Shown one piece after another: positions 1-7,341 of a stretch of DNA of 15,668 nt; position 1 is the stretch's first letter; every line of letters starts with the position of its first letter. Under the pieces are notes generated by a model. The model was not told the origin of the DNA. It did not search any database and saw only the letters and a list, made by a program, of their open reading frames with translations. The translations under genes and the position numbers were made by a program. Where the stretch lies: NCBI GenBank assembly GCA_007129525.1, contig SKVI01000125.1:1-15668 (forward strand), in the 5' to 3' direction. This DNA is from Gemmatimonadota bacterium. GTDB taxonomy: Bacteria > Gemmatimonadota > Gemmatimonadetes > Longimicrobiales > Gaopeijiaceae.

Positions 1-771
1 GACTACTCCACCATCCAGGACTTCGCCAAGTACCCTGAGATCCGGTTCCTGGATCGGCATCCCTACTTCCCGGCCTTCTTGCTGGCGGTGGCCTGCTATC
101 TCATCGGCGGATGGCCGGGGCTCTTCGTGGGCTTCTTCCTGAGCACCGTGATCCTCTACCACGGCGTCTTTGCCATCAACTCGGTGGCGCACGTGGTGGG
201 CAAGCAGCGGTACGTGACGGCTGACGATTCACGAAACAACTGGTGGCTGGCCCTCATCACCCTGGGTGAGGGGTGGCACAACAACCACCATCACTACCAG
301 AGCTCCACCCGCCAGGGATTCTACTGGTGGGAGGTCGATATCAGCTACTACGTGCTGAAGGTGCTCTCGTGGCTGGGGCTGGTCTGGGACCTGAGGGCAC
401 CGCCCAGGGCCGTGGTGGAAGGGGAACAGCGGCTGGGCAGGAAGGTGGTGGAGCGGGTGGCCGAGGAGGTGGCCGGGTCGTTCCAGATCGAGGTGATGGC
501 CCGGGAGATCCAGGAGGCATGGGCTGCCAACAAGCCCGACATGGATGAGTTTCGGGCCCGGGTCGGGCAGCGGCGGGACGATGCCGCCGCCTACCTCCGG
601 GAGCTCCAACTCCCCCACGTCCCCACCATGGAGGAGATCCGGCACCGGCTGAAGGAGCGCTACCACGACAGTCCGTCGCTGGACGAGATTGCCGAGCGGG
701 CTCAGGAGATCGTTCTGGAACGTCTGTCCGTGGCTTTGAACCTGGAGGGCCCCCAGCCCAGCGCCGGATGA
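1..771 (+). CDS. Acyl-CoA / fatty acid desaturase, 3' part (5' truncated by window)
   Basis: The frame is open from base 1, so the gene begins upstream; 256 codons are visible. It would introduce a double bond (probably delta-9) into a fatty acyl chain at the cytoplasmic membrane, using a di-iron centre and O2. Visible signs are a hydrophobic span (about residues 26-55), then NSVAH (60-64), and the third histidine box GEGWHNNHHH (89-98), typical of the stearoyl-CoA desaturase branch. The first two histidine boxes must lie upstream. After the usual end of the family (about WDLRAPP, residues 129-135) there is an extra tail of roughly 120 charged, helix-prone residues that is not part of the catalytic fold. 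The gene ends 43 bp before the convergent YtoQ gene, with no clear terminator hairpin between them. Family assignment is firm; substrate and regiospecificity are inferred. Confidence 0.93.
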   Translation, partial: DYSTIQDFAKYPEIRFLDRHPYFPAFLLAVACYLIGGWPGLFVGFFLSTVILYHGVFAINSVAHVVGKQRYVTADDSRNNWWLALITLGEGWHNNHHHYQSSTRQGFYWWEVDISYYVLKVLSWLGLVWDLRAPPRAVVEGEQRLGRKVVERVAEEVAGSFQIEVMAREIQEAWAANKPDMDEFRARVGQRRDDAAAYLRELQLPHVPTMEEIRHRLKERYHDSPSLDEIAERAQEIVLERLSVALNLEGPQPSAG

Positions 772-814
772 GACCGGGCGGCGGGCGTCCGCGACTCCAG
801 AGCGGGGTGCGGCG

Positions 815-1258
815 CTACTCCACGATGTAGGCGATGGCCCGGGCCGCCTGCTCCAGCGTCTCCACGGTGAGGTCTGCCTGTGCGTCCAGCTCCTTGAGGG
901 CGTGGATGAACTCCGGCGGCCGCACCAGGATCAGCGGAATGCCGTGGGCGACAGCCGCACCGGCGTCGGATGCGGTGTTCCACTGCCGGTATTTCTCGGT
1001 GAAGCACGCCACCGCCAGGTCAGCGGTCCGCAGGTGGACCCGGGTGCGAAGAGTGTTCACCGAGGCACCCATGAGGTCCCGGTAGCGCTCGTTGGGCTGC
1101 TTGCCCAGAATCAACTCTCCGATGTCGTCGGAACGGTCGTGCTCCTCCTGGGGACCCACGAACGCGGCTTCGATTTCGAGGTCATGGAGGGCGGCGCGCA
1201 ACTCGTCGCGCCAGTCCGAGTGGATTTCTCCGGCCAGATAGATGGTCAGTTCCGTCAT
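815..1258 (-). CDS. ytoQ: YtoQ family protein (nucleoside 2-deoxyribosyltransferase-like fold)
   Basis: 147 residues, the normal size for YtoQ. The N-terminus MTELTIYLAGEIHSDWR (1-17) is the family's hallmark, and the C-terminal half carries ACFTEKYRQWN (84-94) followed by TASDAGAAVAHGIPLILV (95-112). This matches the nucleotide-binding end of nucleoside 2-deoxyribosyltransferase-like proteins, in which an acidic residue of this segment is catalytic. The family is assigned to that clan by homology; I know of no established reaction for YtoQ itself. I chose the ATG at 1258 because conserved sequence begins there and AGGA lies just upstream; a longer in-frame start at 1375 adds a low-complexity, non-conserved stretch. 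It lies 157 bp downstream of the co-directional repeat protein, so cotranscription is possible but unproven. There is no signal peptide, so it is probably cytosolic. Confidence 0.9.
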   Translation of the reverse strand: MTELTIYLAGEIHSDWRDELRAALHDLEIEAAFVGPQEEHDRSDDIGELILGKQPNERYRDLMGASVNTLRTRVHLRTADLAVACFTEKYRQWNTASDAGAAVAHGIPLILVRPPEFIHALKELDAQADLTVETLEQAARAIAYIVE

Positions 1259-1415
1259 CGGTGTCCTGGGTTGGATAGAGGGTTCTCTGGAGTTCGAATC
1301 GTTCGGGCGCTCCACTGCGGCCGTGGCGGCCGTCCGATGGAGCGGCGCCGGGTTCCGCCGGGCCCATCCCTCCACCCTGAACCCGGGGGGCGAGTTCCGG
1401 TCCTGCGGGGGCGGG

Positions 1416-2651
1416 TCAGAAGCTCAGGTTCATCAGGGGCAGGATCCGGAAGGGAGACGGGTTGTTCGCCGCCCGGTTCACCAGTCCGAGCTGGACGCCC
1501 CGGAGATGATCGGTCCAGTTGACGAGAGCCACCGAGAGCCCGACCTGGAGGCCGGATCGCTGAAGCGCGGCGGCGGAGACGCCCCGCAGCTCGTCGACCT
1601 CGATCCATCCGCCGGCGGTGACGCCCCGGGCCGCAGGCCCCACCACCCGGTAGCCCCCGGCGGTGACTCCCGCCACGCCCCGGAACTCGCAGGGTTCGTC
1701 AGGGAGCTCGAAGCGGTCGTCACCCCGACCGCCCTCCACTGATCCCAGGGAGAGCTGTATCCCCCGCATGGAGCACCCGGCGACCAGCGCCGCGCCTCCC
1801 ACCTGAACTCCCACCATGCGCCCCGCTGCCACCCCCGCCAGCCCGCTCGCCTGGAGGCCCCGTGCGTCGCCGCCGCTCACGGTGGCCAGGCCCCCGACCT
1901 GCACCCCCTGGAGGCCGGTGCTCCCGATGACGGCCAGACCCGCTGCCTGGATCCCCTTCAGAGAGCCGTCCCCGATGGTGGCGAGGCCGCCCAGTTGAAC
2001 CCCCTGCACGGGACCTCCGGCGATGGCGGCGAGTCCGCCCACCTGCAGGCCCCGGGCCTCGCCCCCTGCCACGGCACCCAGGCCGGCCAGCTGTCCGCCC
2101 ACGATCCCTTCGCCTGCGATGGAGCCGCCCAGGGAGAGCTGCAGCCCCCGGCTCGTTCCGCCGACGACGGCGCCGAGCCCTCCCACCTGGAGGCCCAGGA
2201 TGTCGCCTCCCGAGATAGCCGCAACGCCTGCGCCCTGTAGGCCTTGCACTGCGTCTCCCCCGATGGCCGCCAGCCCGCCTGCGTGGATTCCGGAGAGAGA
2301 TTCCTCGCCCACCACGACGCCCAGGCCCAGCCCCAGCCCCTCCAGCCTGCCGGCCTGGGGAGCCAGTCCCGCGCTGAGCCCCCGGACCCTACCGCCCACT
2401 CCGTCGGGATCGGCTCGCCAGAGGGTGAGGTCCAATCCGGTGACCGAGTCCAGGTGCCGGTCCGACCAGTTGACCCTGAGGCCCGTGACCCGGGGGACGT
2501 GGCCGATGGCCACCCCCACATCACCCACCATGAGCCTGAGCCCCCTGTCGCCGGCACGAGGGTCCGCGTCCTGTGCGGCGATCCCGATGGGCGCCAGCGG
2601 TCCCGCCAGCAGGAGGGCAGTCACGAAACTCAGGGTGTGGTCGCGGATCAT
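1416..2651 (-). CDS. Exported LA_2272-type surface-repeat protein with 13 x 16-residue repeats
   Basis: 411 residues. A signal peptide is visible: MIRDH, then a hydrophobic core at about 7-25, with likely cleavage near GIAA/QDADP. Residues 53-100 (VTGLRVNWSDR, VTGLDLTLW) match the entry domain of LA_2272-like surface-repeat proteins. Residues 103-310 are thirteen 16-residue units in perfect register with the pattern xxGhQhxGLAxhxGGx. Residues 311-411 include a further run of the theme and the family's typical end (RGVQLGLVNRAANN, then PFRILPLMNLSF). The periodic G/Q/L spacing suggests a beta-solenoid or strand-rich fold at the outer membrane; that is inference, and the function is unknown. 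The ATG at 2651 is chosen because it starts the signal peptide, although no clear Shine-Dalgarno precedes it; an in-frame ATG at 2825 would add a proline-rich stretch. A candidate promoter lies at 2771-2799. Confidence 0.82.
   Translation of the reverse strand: MIRDHTLSFVTALLLAGPLAPIGIAAQDADPRAGDRGLRLMVGDVGVAIGHVPRVTGLRVNWSDRHLDSVTGLDLTLWRADPDGVGGRVRGLSAGLAPQAGRLEGLGLGLGVVVGEESLSGIHAGGLAAIGGDAVQGLQGAGVAAISGGDILGLQVGGLGAVVGGTSRGLQLSLGGSIAGEGIVGGQLAGLGAVAGGEARGLQVGGLAAIAGGPVQGVQLGGLATIGDGSLKGIQAAGLAVIGSTGLQGVQVGGLATVSGGDARGLQASGLAGVAAGRMVGVQVGGAALVAGCSMRGIQLSLGSVEGGRGDDRFELPDEPCEFRGVAGVTAGGYRVVGPAARGVTAGGWIEVDELRGVSAAALQRSGLQVGLSVALVNWTDHLRGVQLGLVNRAANNPSPFRILPLMNLSF
1722..2345 (-). repeat. Thirteen tandem 48-bp coding repeats (16 residues each)
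   Basis: This segment encodes residues 103-310 of the exported repeat protein as thirteen consecutive 16-residue units with no insertion or deletion. Best-conserved units are ARGLQVGGLAAIAGGP and LQGVQVGGLATVSGGD. Glycine at position 3 is invariant. Gln at position 5 is present in most units (Gly in the first, His in the second). Position 8 is usually Gly and position 9 usually Leu. Nucleotide identity between units is visibly lower than protein similarity, so the array looks old and under protein-level selection, not recently amplified. Confidence 0.9.
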
Positions 2652-2770
2652 GGATGGAGACGGGGAGAGGGGGGAGTGCCCGGGGCCGGCGGGATGATCC
2701 CCGTCAGGTGGCGACGCGGCCGGGGACTTCCAGTTGGGATCTGCCGTGCGTCCGGTGTTGATTCTCCCCG

Positions 2771-2799
2771 ATGTTACGCCTGAATGAGGCGGTTGAAAA
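2771..2799 (-). promoter_or_regulatory. Candidate sigma70-type promoter for the repeat protein gene
   Basis: On the minus strand TTTTCA (2799-2794) and TAACAT (2776-2771) are separated by exactly 17 nt. Each box matches the consensus at 4 of 6 positions, and they lie in a locally AT-richer patch of an otherwise very GC-rich region. This would give a leader of about 110 nt before the ATG at 2651. Housekeeping promoter consensus in this lineage is assumed, not known. Confidence 0.35.
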
Positions 2800-2911
2800 G
2801 GACGCGCCGGTCGGGTGCACCCCACCCCCGACCGACGGACTCCGGCTCGGGGCGCCTTGCTTTGACCCCCGGGGCCGGGTCATCCTACCGCGTCTCAGCC
2901 GCACAACCTTC

Positions 2912-2930
2912 GGGGAGGCTCGGCCTCCTC
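2912..2930 (+). other. Short leader hairpin upstream of the AGCS symporter
   Basis: GGAGGC (2914-2919) and GCCTCC (2923-2928) pair perfectly around a TCG loop, extended by one G-T and one G-C pair. It lies about 28 nt upstream of the start codon. No T-run follows, so it is not a typical intrinsic terminator. It could be a 5' UTR structure or chance in GC-rich DNA. Confidence 0.25.
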
Positions 2931-2958
2931 CCAGCGCTCACCTCATCAGGGACGGTAC

Positions 2959-4695
2959 ATGGCAGAGGTCCTCCGTCAGATTGCCAGTCAGCTCGAGGAA
3001 TGGGTATGGGTTTCGGGAATCGACGTGGGGGAGGAGACGATCCCCTACGTGGTCATCCTGCTGCTGGGGGCAGGTCTCTACTTTACCCTGCGGCTCGCCG
3101 TCATCCAGATCTGGGCCTTTGGCCACGGCCTGGCGGTGGTCACGGGGCGCTACGACGATCCCGACGACGAGGGCGATGTCTCGCACTTCGAGGCCCTCTC
3201 CACGGCCCTGTCCGCCACGGTGGGAATCGGGAACATCGCCGGTGTGGCCATCGCCATTCACTGGGGCGGTCCCGGAGCCCTCTTCTGGATGTGGGTCACC
3301 GCCTTCCTGGGAATGGCCACCAAGTACACCGAGGTGACGCTGGCCCAGCACTTCCGCGAGGTGAAAGACCGGGAGCCCGACGACCCCATGTGGAAGGGGA
3401 CGATCTCCGGCGGGCCCATGTACTACATCGAGAAGGGACTGGGGAAGAACTGGAAGCCGGTGGCGATCTTCTTCGCCGCCCTCATGGGGCTTACCGCCTT
3501 CATGGGCGGCAACCAGGTGCAGGCCAACACGGTGGCCGACGTCATGCGGGACGAGTTCCGGGTCCCCATCTGGATCAGCGGCCTCGTGACTGCGTCCATC
3601 GTGGCGCTGGTCATCATCGGGGGGATCCGTCGGATCGGTCGGGTCACCTCCATCCTGGCGCCGGCCATGGCGGCCGTCTACGTGGCCGGAGCCCTGGTCA
3701 TCATCGGGATGAACTGGGATCAGATCCTGCCCTCCTTCGCCCTCATCTTCACCGAGGCCTTCAACCCCACGTCGGGGGTTGCCGGAGCCGGGGTGGGCGC
3801 CTTCCTGGTGACCATGATGTGGGGGGTGCGTCGAGGGCTCTTCTCCAACGAAGCCGGACAGGGATCGGCGCCCATCGCCCACGCCGCCGCCCGGACCGAC
3901 GAGCCGGTGTCGGAGGGGGTGGTGGCGCTCCTGGAGCCCTTCATCGACACCATCGTGATCTGCACCATGACGGCGCTGGTCATCATCATGACCGCGTCGT
4001 GGGACGACCGGTTCCCCACCGAGCTCACCTTCGTGGGCGGGCACATCAGCTACGTGGCCGAGCGGGAGGACGGCGGCTTCCGGTTCTTCGTGGGGTCGCC
4101 GGACTCCATCGTGGTGGAAGACGGCGCACCGGTAGAGACCGGCGTGGACGTGCCGCGGCTGGCCTGGCACGAAGTGGCGGTAGACAGCTTCTGGGTGGAT
4201 GAGGCCCAGGAGGAGCCCTTCACCGGGATCATCTTCCCCGACGAGAACGTGGCCGTGGACGAGGGGGGGCAGGAGTACGGTGCCCTCTACGGGAACGCGC
4301 CCCAGAACGGCGCACCCCTCACCATGGCCGCCTTCCGGCGCGGTCTGCCGGGGGACTGGGGGCACTACATCGTGCTCCTGACCGTCCTGCTCTTCGCCAT
4401 CTCCACCGCCATCGCCTGGAGCTACTACGGCGACCGCTGTGCCCGCTATCTTTTCGGCGAGTCGGCGGTGCTCCCGTACAAGCTGGTCTTCGTGGCCATC
4501 CACTTTCTGGGGGCGGTGGTACCGCTGGCGGTGGCCTGGACCATCGGCGACGTGTTCCTGGGGCTCATCATCATCCCGAACCTCATCGCCATGATCTGGC
4601 TCACGCCGAAGGTGAAGGAGATCACCCGCTCCTACTTCAAGAGAAAACCCTGGCTCCAGTCCGGTTCGGCCGGACCGGAGGCGGGATCGGGCTGA
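2959..4695 (+). CDS. Sodium:alanine/glycine symporter, AGCS (AlsT) family, with enlarged loop
   Basis: 578 residues; the family is usually about 440-500. It imports a small neutral amino acid (alanine or glycine in characterised members) with Na+ or H+ across the cytoplasmic membrane. Family signatures are clear: TVGIGNIAGVAIAI (87-100), SGGPMYYIEKGLG (150-162), GGNQVQANTVADV (183-195), and RRGLFSNEAGQGSAPIAHAA (291-310). About ten hydrophobic spans are visible. The extra length is mostly a polar, acidic insert of some 80-100 residues (about 350-455) between the helix ending IIMTASW (342-348) and the segment beginning GAPLTMAAF (451-459). The C-terminal AWSYYGDRCARYLFG (486-500) is again family-typical. 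ATG at 2959 is preceded by AGGGA at 6-nt spacing. Substrate is inferred from family. The peptidase gene follows after 180 bp on the same strand with no strong terminator between. Confidence 0.93.
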   Translation: MAEVLRQIASQLEEWVWVSGIDVGEETIPYVVILLLGAGLYFTLRLAVIQIWAFGHGLAVVTGRYDDPDDEGDVSHFEALSTALSATVGIGNIAGVAIAIHWGGPGALFWMWVTAFLGMATKYTEVTLAQHFREVKDREPDDPMWKGTISGGPMYYIEKGLGKNWKPVAIFFAALMGLTAFMGGNQVQANTVADVMRDEFRVPIWISGLVTASIVALVIIGGIRRIGRVTSILAPAMAAVYVAGALVIIGMNWDQILPSFALIFTEAFNPTSGVAGAGVGAFLVTMMWGVRRGLFSNEAGQGSAPIAHAAARTDEPVSEGVVALLEPFIDTIVICTMTALVIIMTASWDDRFPTELTFVGGHISYVAEREDGGFRFFVGSPDSIVVEDGAPVETGVDVPRLAWHEVAVDSFWVDEAQEEPFTGIIFPDENVAVDEGGQEYGALYGNAPQNGAPLTMAAFRRGLPGDWGHYIVLLTVLLFAISTAIAWSYYGDRCARYLFGESAVLPYKLVFVAIHFLGAVVPLAVAWTIGDVFLGLIIIPNLIAMIWLTPKVKEITRSYFKRKPWLQSGSAGPEAGSG

Positions 4696-4875
4696 ATGCG
4701 ATAGGTTGAGTGAAACCCAGTGCAGAGAGTTTGTGAGAGGGAAGCAACGGCGGCGGCGAGCCTGGACGGTCTGCCGGCCGGCGTTCGTGGGAGGGGTACG
4801 ACGAGTCGCGACGGGCGGCCGGGGATCCCGGTTCGCCATCGAGTCACATCAAGAACAGGCTGAGGACAGACAATC

Positions 4876-6501
4876 ATGATGAAGCTGAATCGCCGGGCGC
4901 ACGCCCGGGCCGGAAGCAAGAGCGCCAGTGCGGGATGCACCGGCGCGGGAGTGGGACGCTCTTCCAGGGTGCCCTTCCTGGTCCTGCTGGCGGGTCTCCT
5001 GTTGGCGCTTCCCGGAGTGGTGGCGGCGCAGGACCTTCCGCAGACCGGAGCCGAGCGGGCCAACTGGGAGCGGACCACGACCCACGCCGAGGTCATGGAG
5101 TTCCTCTGGGAGGTGCAGTCCCGCACGGACCAGATGCTGATCCAGGAGCTCACTGTCACCAACGAGGGTCGCCCCCACCCGGTGGTCTTCCTGGGTGATC
5201 CGCCGCTGTCGGAGCCCAGCGCGTCGCTCCTTTCGGGTAAGCCCACCCTCTTCATCGTGGCCACCATCCACGGCAACGAGCGCTCCGGCAAGGAGGGCGG
5301 ACAGCAGTTCATCCGGGAGCTGACCCTGGGAGACCACCAGGACCTCCTGGAGCACGTGAACGTCATCATCGTGCCCCACATGAACCCTGACGGGGGAGAC
5401 GCCGGCCGGCGGACCAACTCCCTGGGCTACGACATGAACCGGGACTGGATCGTGGCCGAGACCCGGGAGGTGTCGGGGGTGGTGGAGCAGATCCTGAACC
5501 GGTTCGCCCCCGACGTGTTCGTGGATTCCCATAACGGAGGCTCGTATCCGTACCACATGACCTACCAGGCCACCCTGGACCCCACCGCGGACGAGGCGCT
5601 GGTGGACTTTGCCCGGGGGCCCATGTACGAGTACATCAAGGACCACCTCGAGTCCGAGGGCATGAGCATGTTCTGGTACTCCGGCCCGTCGTTCGACGAG
5701 GACAACGACACCTGGTTCTGGCGGACCACCGTGCCCTGGCCGCGCAAGCAGCACTCCTACGGCGGAATCCGGAACATGATCACCCTCCTGTACGAGGTCC
5801 CCGGTCGCCACCCGCTCGAGACGCAAGCCAACTCCGCACGTGAATCCATGCTGGCCCTCACCCGCTTCATGGCTGAGAACGCCGACGAGGTGAGGGATGT
5901 GGTCGTCGAGGCCCGCCGTCGCACGGTGGAGGAGCCCCACGACGACGTCTACTTCGATCTGGAGCCCATCGCCTACCCCGAGACCGAGGAGTTCTACGTG
6001 GTCCAGCGGGACGACGAGGGCGAGTGGATGGAGCCGGAGCTGGTGACGGGAGAGAACCGGACGCTGTACGAGCCCACCCGGACCCGGGCCGTGCCCTACG
6101 GCTATGCCTTCGACGCCCGACTGGACGACCTGGCCACCTACTTGCGCCGCCACGGAATCCAGGTGGAGAAGCTCCGGGAGGAGGTCACCGTTCCGGTGGA
6201 GCGCTACCGCATCGTGGAGATCTCGTGGGCCGATGAGCCGTACCAGAACCACCTGATGGCGGACCTGGAAGTGGAGCTCGTGCCGGACGAGATCACCCTT
6301 TCCGAGGGCAGCTACGTGGTGCGGAACCGGCAGCACGAGGGACGCCTGATCCCCCAGCTCCTGGAGCCCGACGCCGTGGATTCAGCGGTGCGGTGGAACT
6401 TCCTGGATCACTCCATCCCGCGGTCCGGGGGCGAGGACGCCTTCGTGCCCATCTACCGCCTCCAGGGGCCGGTGGGCGTATCCACCCTTCTGGTTCCGTG
6501 A
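4876..6501 (+). CDS. Secreted M14-family zinc metallopeptidase (carboxypeptidase-like)
   Basis: 541 residues. A basic N-terminus of about 31 residues precedes a hydrophobic core (32-48) ending VVAAQD, so export is expected, although the n-region is long. The M14 zinc site is complete: H132 and E135 in IHGNE (131-135) and H219 in DSHNGG (217-222). N188 and R189 in MNRD (187-190) fit the substrate-carboxylate-binding pair, and E307 in LLYEVPGR (304-311) fits the catalytic glutamate. It should cleave C-terminal residues from peptides, or amidated or peptidoglycan-type substrates; the actual substrate cannot be read from sequence. About 190 residues after the catalytic domain (350-541) are acidic, strand-rich and unassigned. 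Two ATGs stand in tandem at 4876 and 4879, with GAGGA nine nt upstream of the first. The stop codon directly abuts the stop of the convergent BtpA-family gene. Confidence 0.9.
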   Translation: MMKLNRRAHARAGSKSASAGCTGAGVGRSSRVPFLVLLAGLLLALPGVVAAQDLPQTGAERANWERTTTHAEVMEFLWEVQSRTDQMLIQELTVTNEGRPHPVVFLGDPPLSEPSASLLSGKPTLFIVATIHGNERSGKEGGQQFIRELTLGDHQDLLEHVNVIIVPHMNPDGGDAGRRTNSLGYDMNRDWIVAETREVSGVVEQILNRFAPDVFVDSHNGGSYPYHMTYQATLDPTADEALVDFARGPMYEYIKDHLESEGMSMFWYSGPSFDEDNDTWFWRTTVPWPRKQHSYGGIRNMITLLYEVPGRHPLETQANSARESMLALTRFMAENADEVRDVVVEARRRTVEEPHDDVYFDLEPIAYPETEEFYVVQRDDEGEWMEPELVTGENRTLYEPTRTRAVPYGYAFDARLDDLATYLRRHGIQVEKLREEVTVPVERYRIVEISWADEPYQNHLMADLEVELVPDEITLSEGSYVVRNRQHEGRLIPQLLEPDAVDSAVRWNFLDHSIPRSGGEDAFVPIYRLQGPVGVSTLLVP

Positions 6502-7341
6502 TCAGCCCCTGAGGGTCTGTACGACCTCGCGCACCCGGTCCAGCTCCACGCCGGCGCCGGCCACCCCTTCACGGTGGAGGGAGGAGCCCACGATGGCGCC
6601 GTGAGCGCCGTCCAGGAGTTTTTCCGCGTTACGGGCGGTGAGGCCGCTCCCGACCCACACCGGGGCGTCGGGGGCGGCCTCCCGGGCGGCCTGGAGTCGG
6701 GCCGGATCGGTGGGCACCCCGGTGCGTGCTCCGGAGACGAGAAGGACGTCGGCCAGGGCTCGGTGCCGGAGGTCGGCAGCGGCCAGGCCCGGATCCATTC
6801 CCGGGGGCGGGACGGCGTGCTTTACCAGGACGTCGGCCAGCAGGAGGAGCGAGGGAGCCAGGCGGTCACGGGCTCGGAGGGTCTCGTGGGCCCGGCCCTC
6901 CAGGGTCCCCTGGTCGGTGTACATGACCCCGGCGTGGACGTTGATCCGGAGGAAGTTCGCGCCGGTGACCGCCGCCAGGCCCACACCGCTGCGCGCGTCG
7001 TTGCGGAGGACGTTGAGTCCCACCGGCCGGGAGCCGGCCACCTGCCGAACCGCGTCCAGGACAAGGGCCATGGCGGCTACCGTCTCGGCCGGCACCCGCT
7101 CCGGGTGGAAGGGCACGTCGCCGAAGTTCTCCACCAGAACGCCGTCCATCCCCCCCTCCAGGACGGCGTCGGCGTCGCGGCGGGCCGAGTCCAGGACCGC
7201 GTCCATGTCGCCGCCCCACCCCGGGCTTCCCGGGAGAGGCGGGAGGTGGACCATTCCCACCAGTGGCTGTGAGTGACCGAAGAGCTCCGTCACGTCGGCC
7301 CGGGAGGCGGGCGTGGACCACGGTCGGGAGGGGGCGGTCAT
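6502..7341 (-). CDS. BtpA/SgcQ family TIM-barrel protein
   Basis: 279 residues, normal for the family. Visible motifs, all typical of BtpA (PF03437), are GMVHLPPLPGSP (29-40), VLVENFGDVPF (68-78), GLNVLRND (108-115), FLRINVHAG (130-138), VSGARTG (202-208), WVGSGLTARN (229-238) and IVGSSLHREG (250-259). The last two look like a phosphate-binding end of a TIM barrel. In cyanobacteria BtpA affects photosystem I accumulation; elsewhere the family is broad and SgcQ is linked to sugar catabolism. A metabolic enzyme role is more likely here than photosynthesis, but no reaction can be assigned. ATG at 7341 overlaps the Pol IV stop codon as ATGA, so it is probably translated by coupling from the Pol IV message. 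No signal peptide. Confidence 0.9.
   Translation of the reverse strand: MTAPSRPWSTPASRADVTELFGHSQPLVGMVHLPPLPGSPGWGGDMDAVLDSARRDADAVLEGGMDGVLVENFGDVPFHPERVPAETVAAMALVLDAVRQVAGSRPVGLNVLRNDARSGVGLAAVTGANFLRINVHAGVMYTDQGTLEGRAHETLRARDRLAPSLLLLADVLVKHAVPPPGMDPGLAAADLRHRALADVLLVSGARTGVPTDPARLQAAREAAPDAPVWVGSGLTARNAEKLLDGAHGAIVGSSLHREGVAGAGVELDRVREVVQTLRG

Larger units (their letters stand above)
2652..2958. other. Divergent intergenic region between the repeat protein and the AGCS symporter
   Basis: 307 bp with no gene I can support. It must hold promoters for both flanking genes. On the minus strand there is a reasonable sigma70-type pair (2771-2799). On the plus strand TTGACC at 2863-2868 is a good -35 match, but no convincing -10 box follows at normal spacing. 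A short hairpin sits at 2912-2930, and AGGGA at 2948-2952 is the ribosome binding site of the symporter. No riboswitch of a known class is recognisable by eye. Short open frames crossing this region (2784 onward on plus, 2904 downward on minus) look like random high-GC reading frames. Confidence 0.6.

Noticed and set aside
1288..1312. GTTCGAATC resembling a tRNA T-loop
   Set aside because: The flanking five bases do not pair as a T-stem and no acceptor, D or anticodon arm is found on either strand.
4756..4830. Palindromic GC-rich stretches (GCCGGCCGGC, CCGGGGATCCCGG) between the symporter and peptidase genes
   Set aside because: Stems are short, no T-run follows, and such palindromes are expected by chance at this base composition.
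2938..4839. 633-codon open frame antisense to the AGCS symporter
   Set aside because: It mirrors the symporter's codon bias in GC-rich DNA, is dominated by His, Gly, Asp and Pro runs, and matches no family, whereas the plus frame is a clear transporter.
4849..6336. 495-codon open frame antisense to the M14 peptidase
   Set aside because: Low-complexity Gly/Val/His-rich translation; the plus frame has a complete M14 active site.
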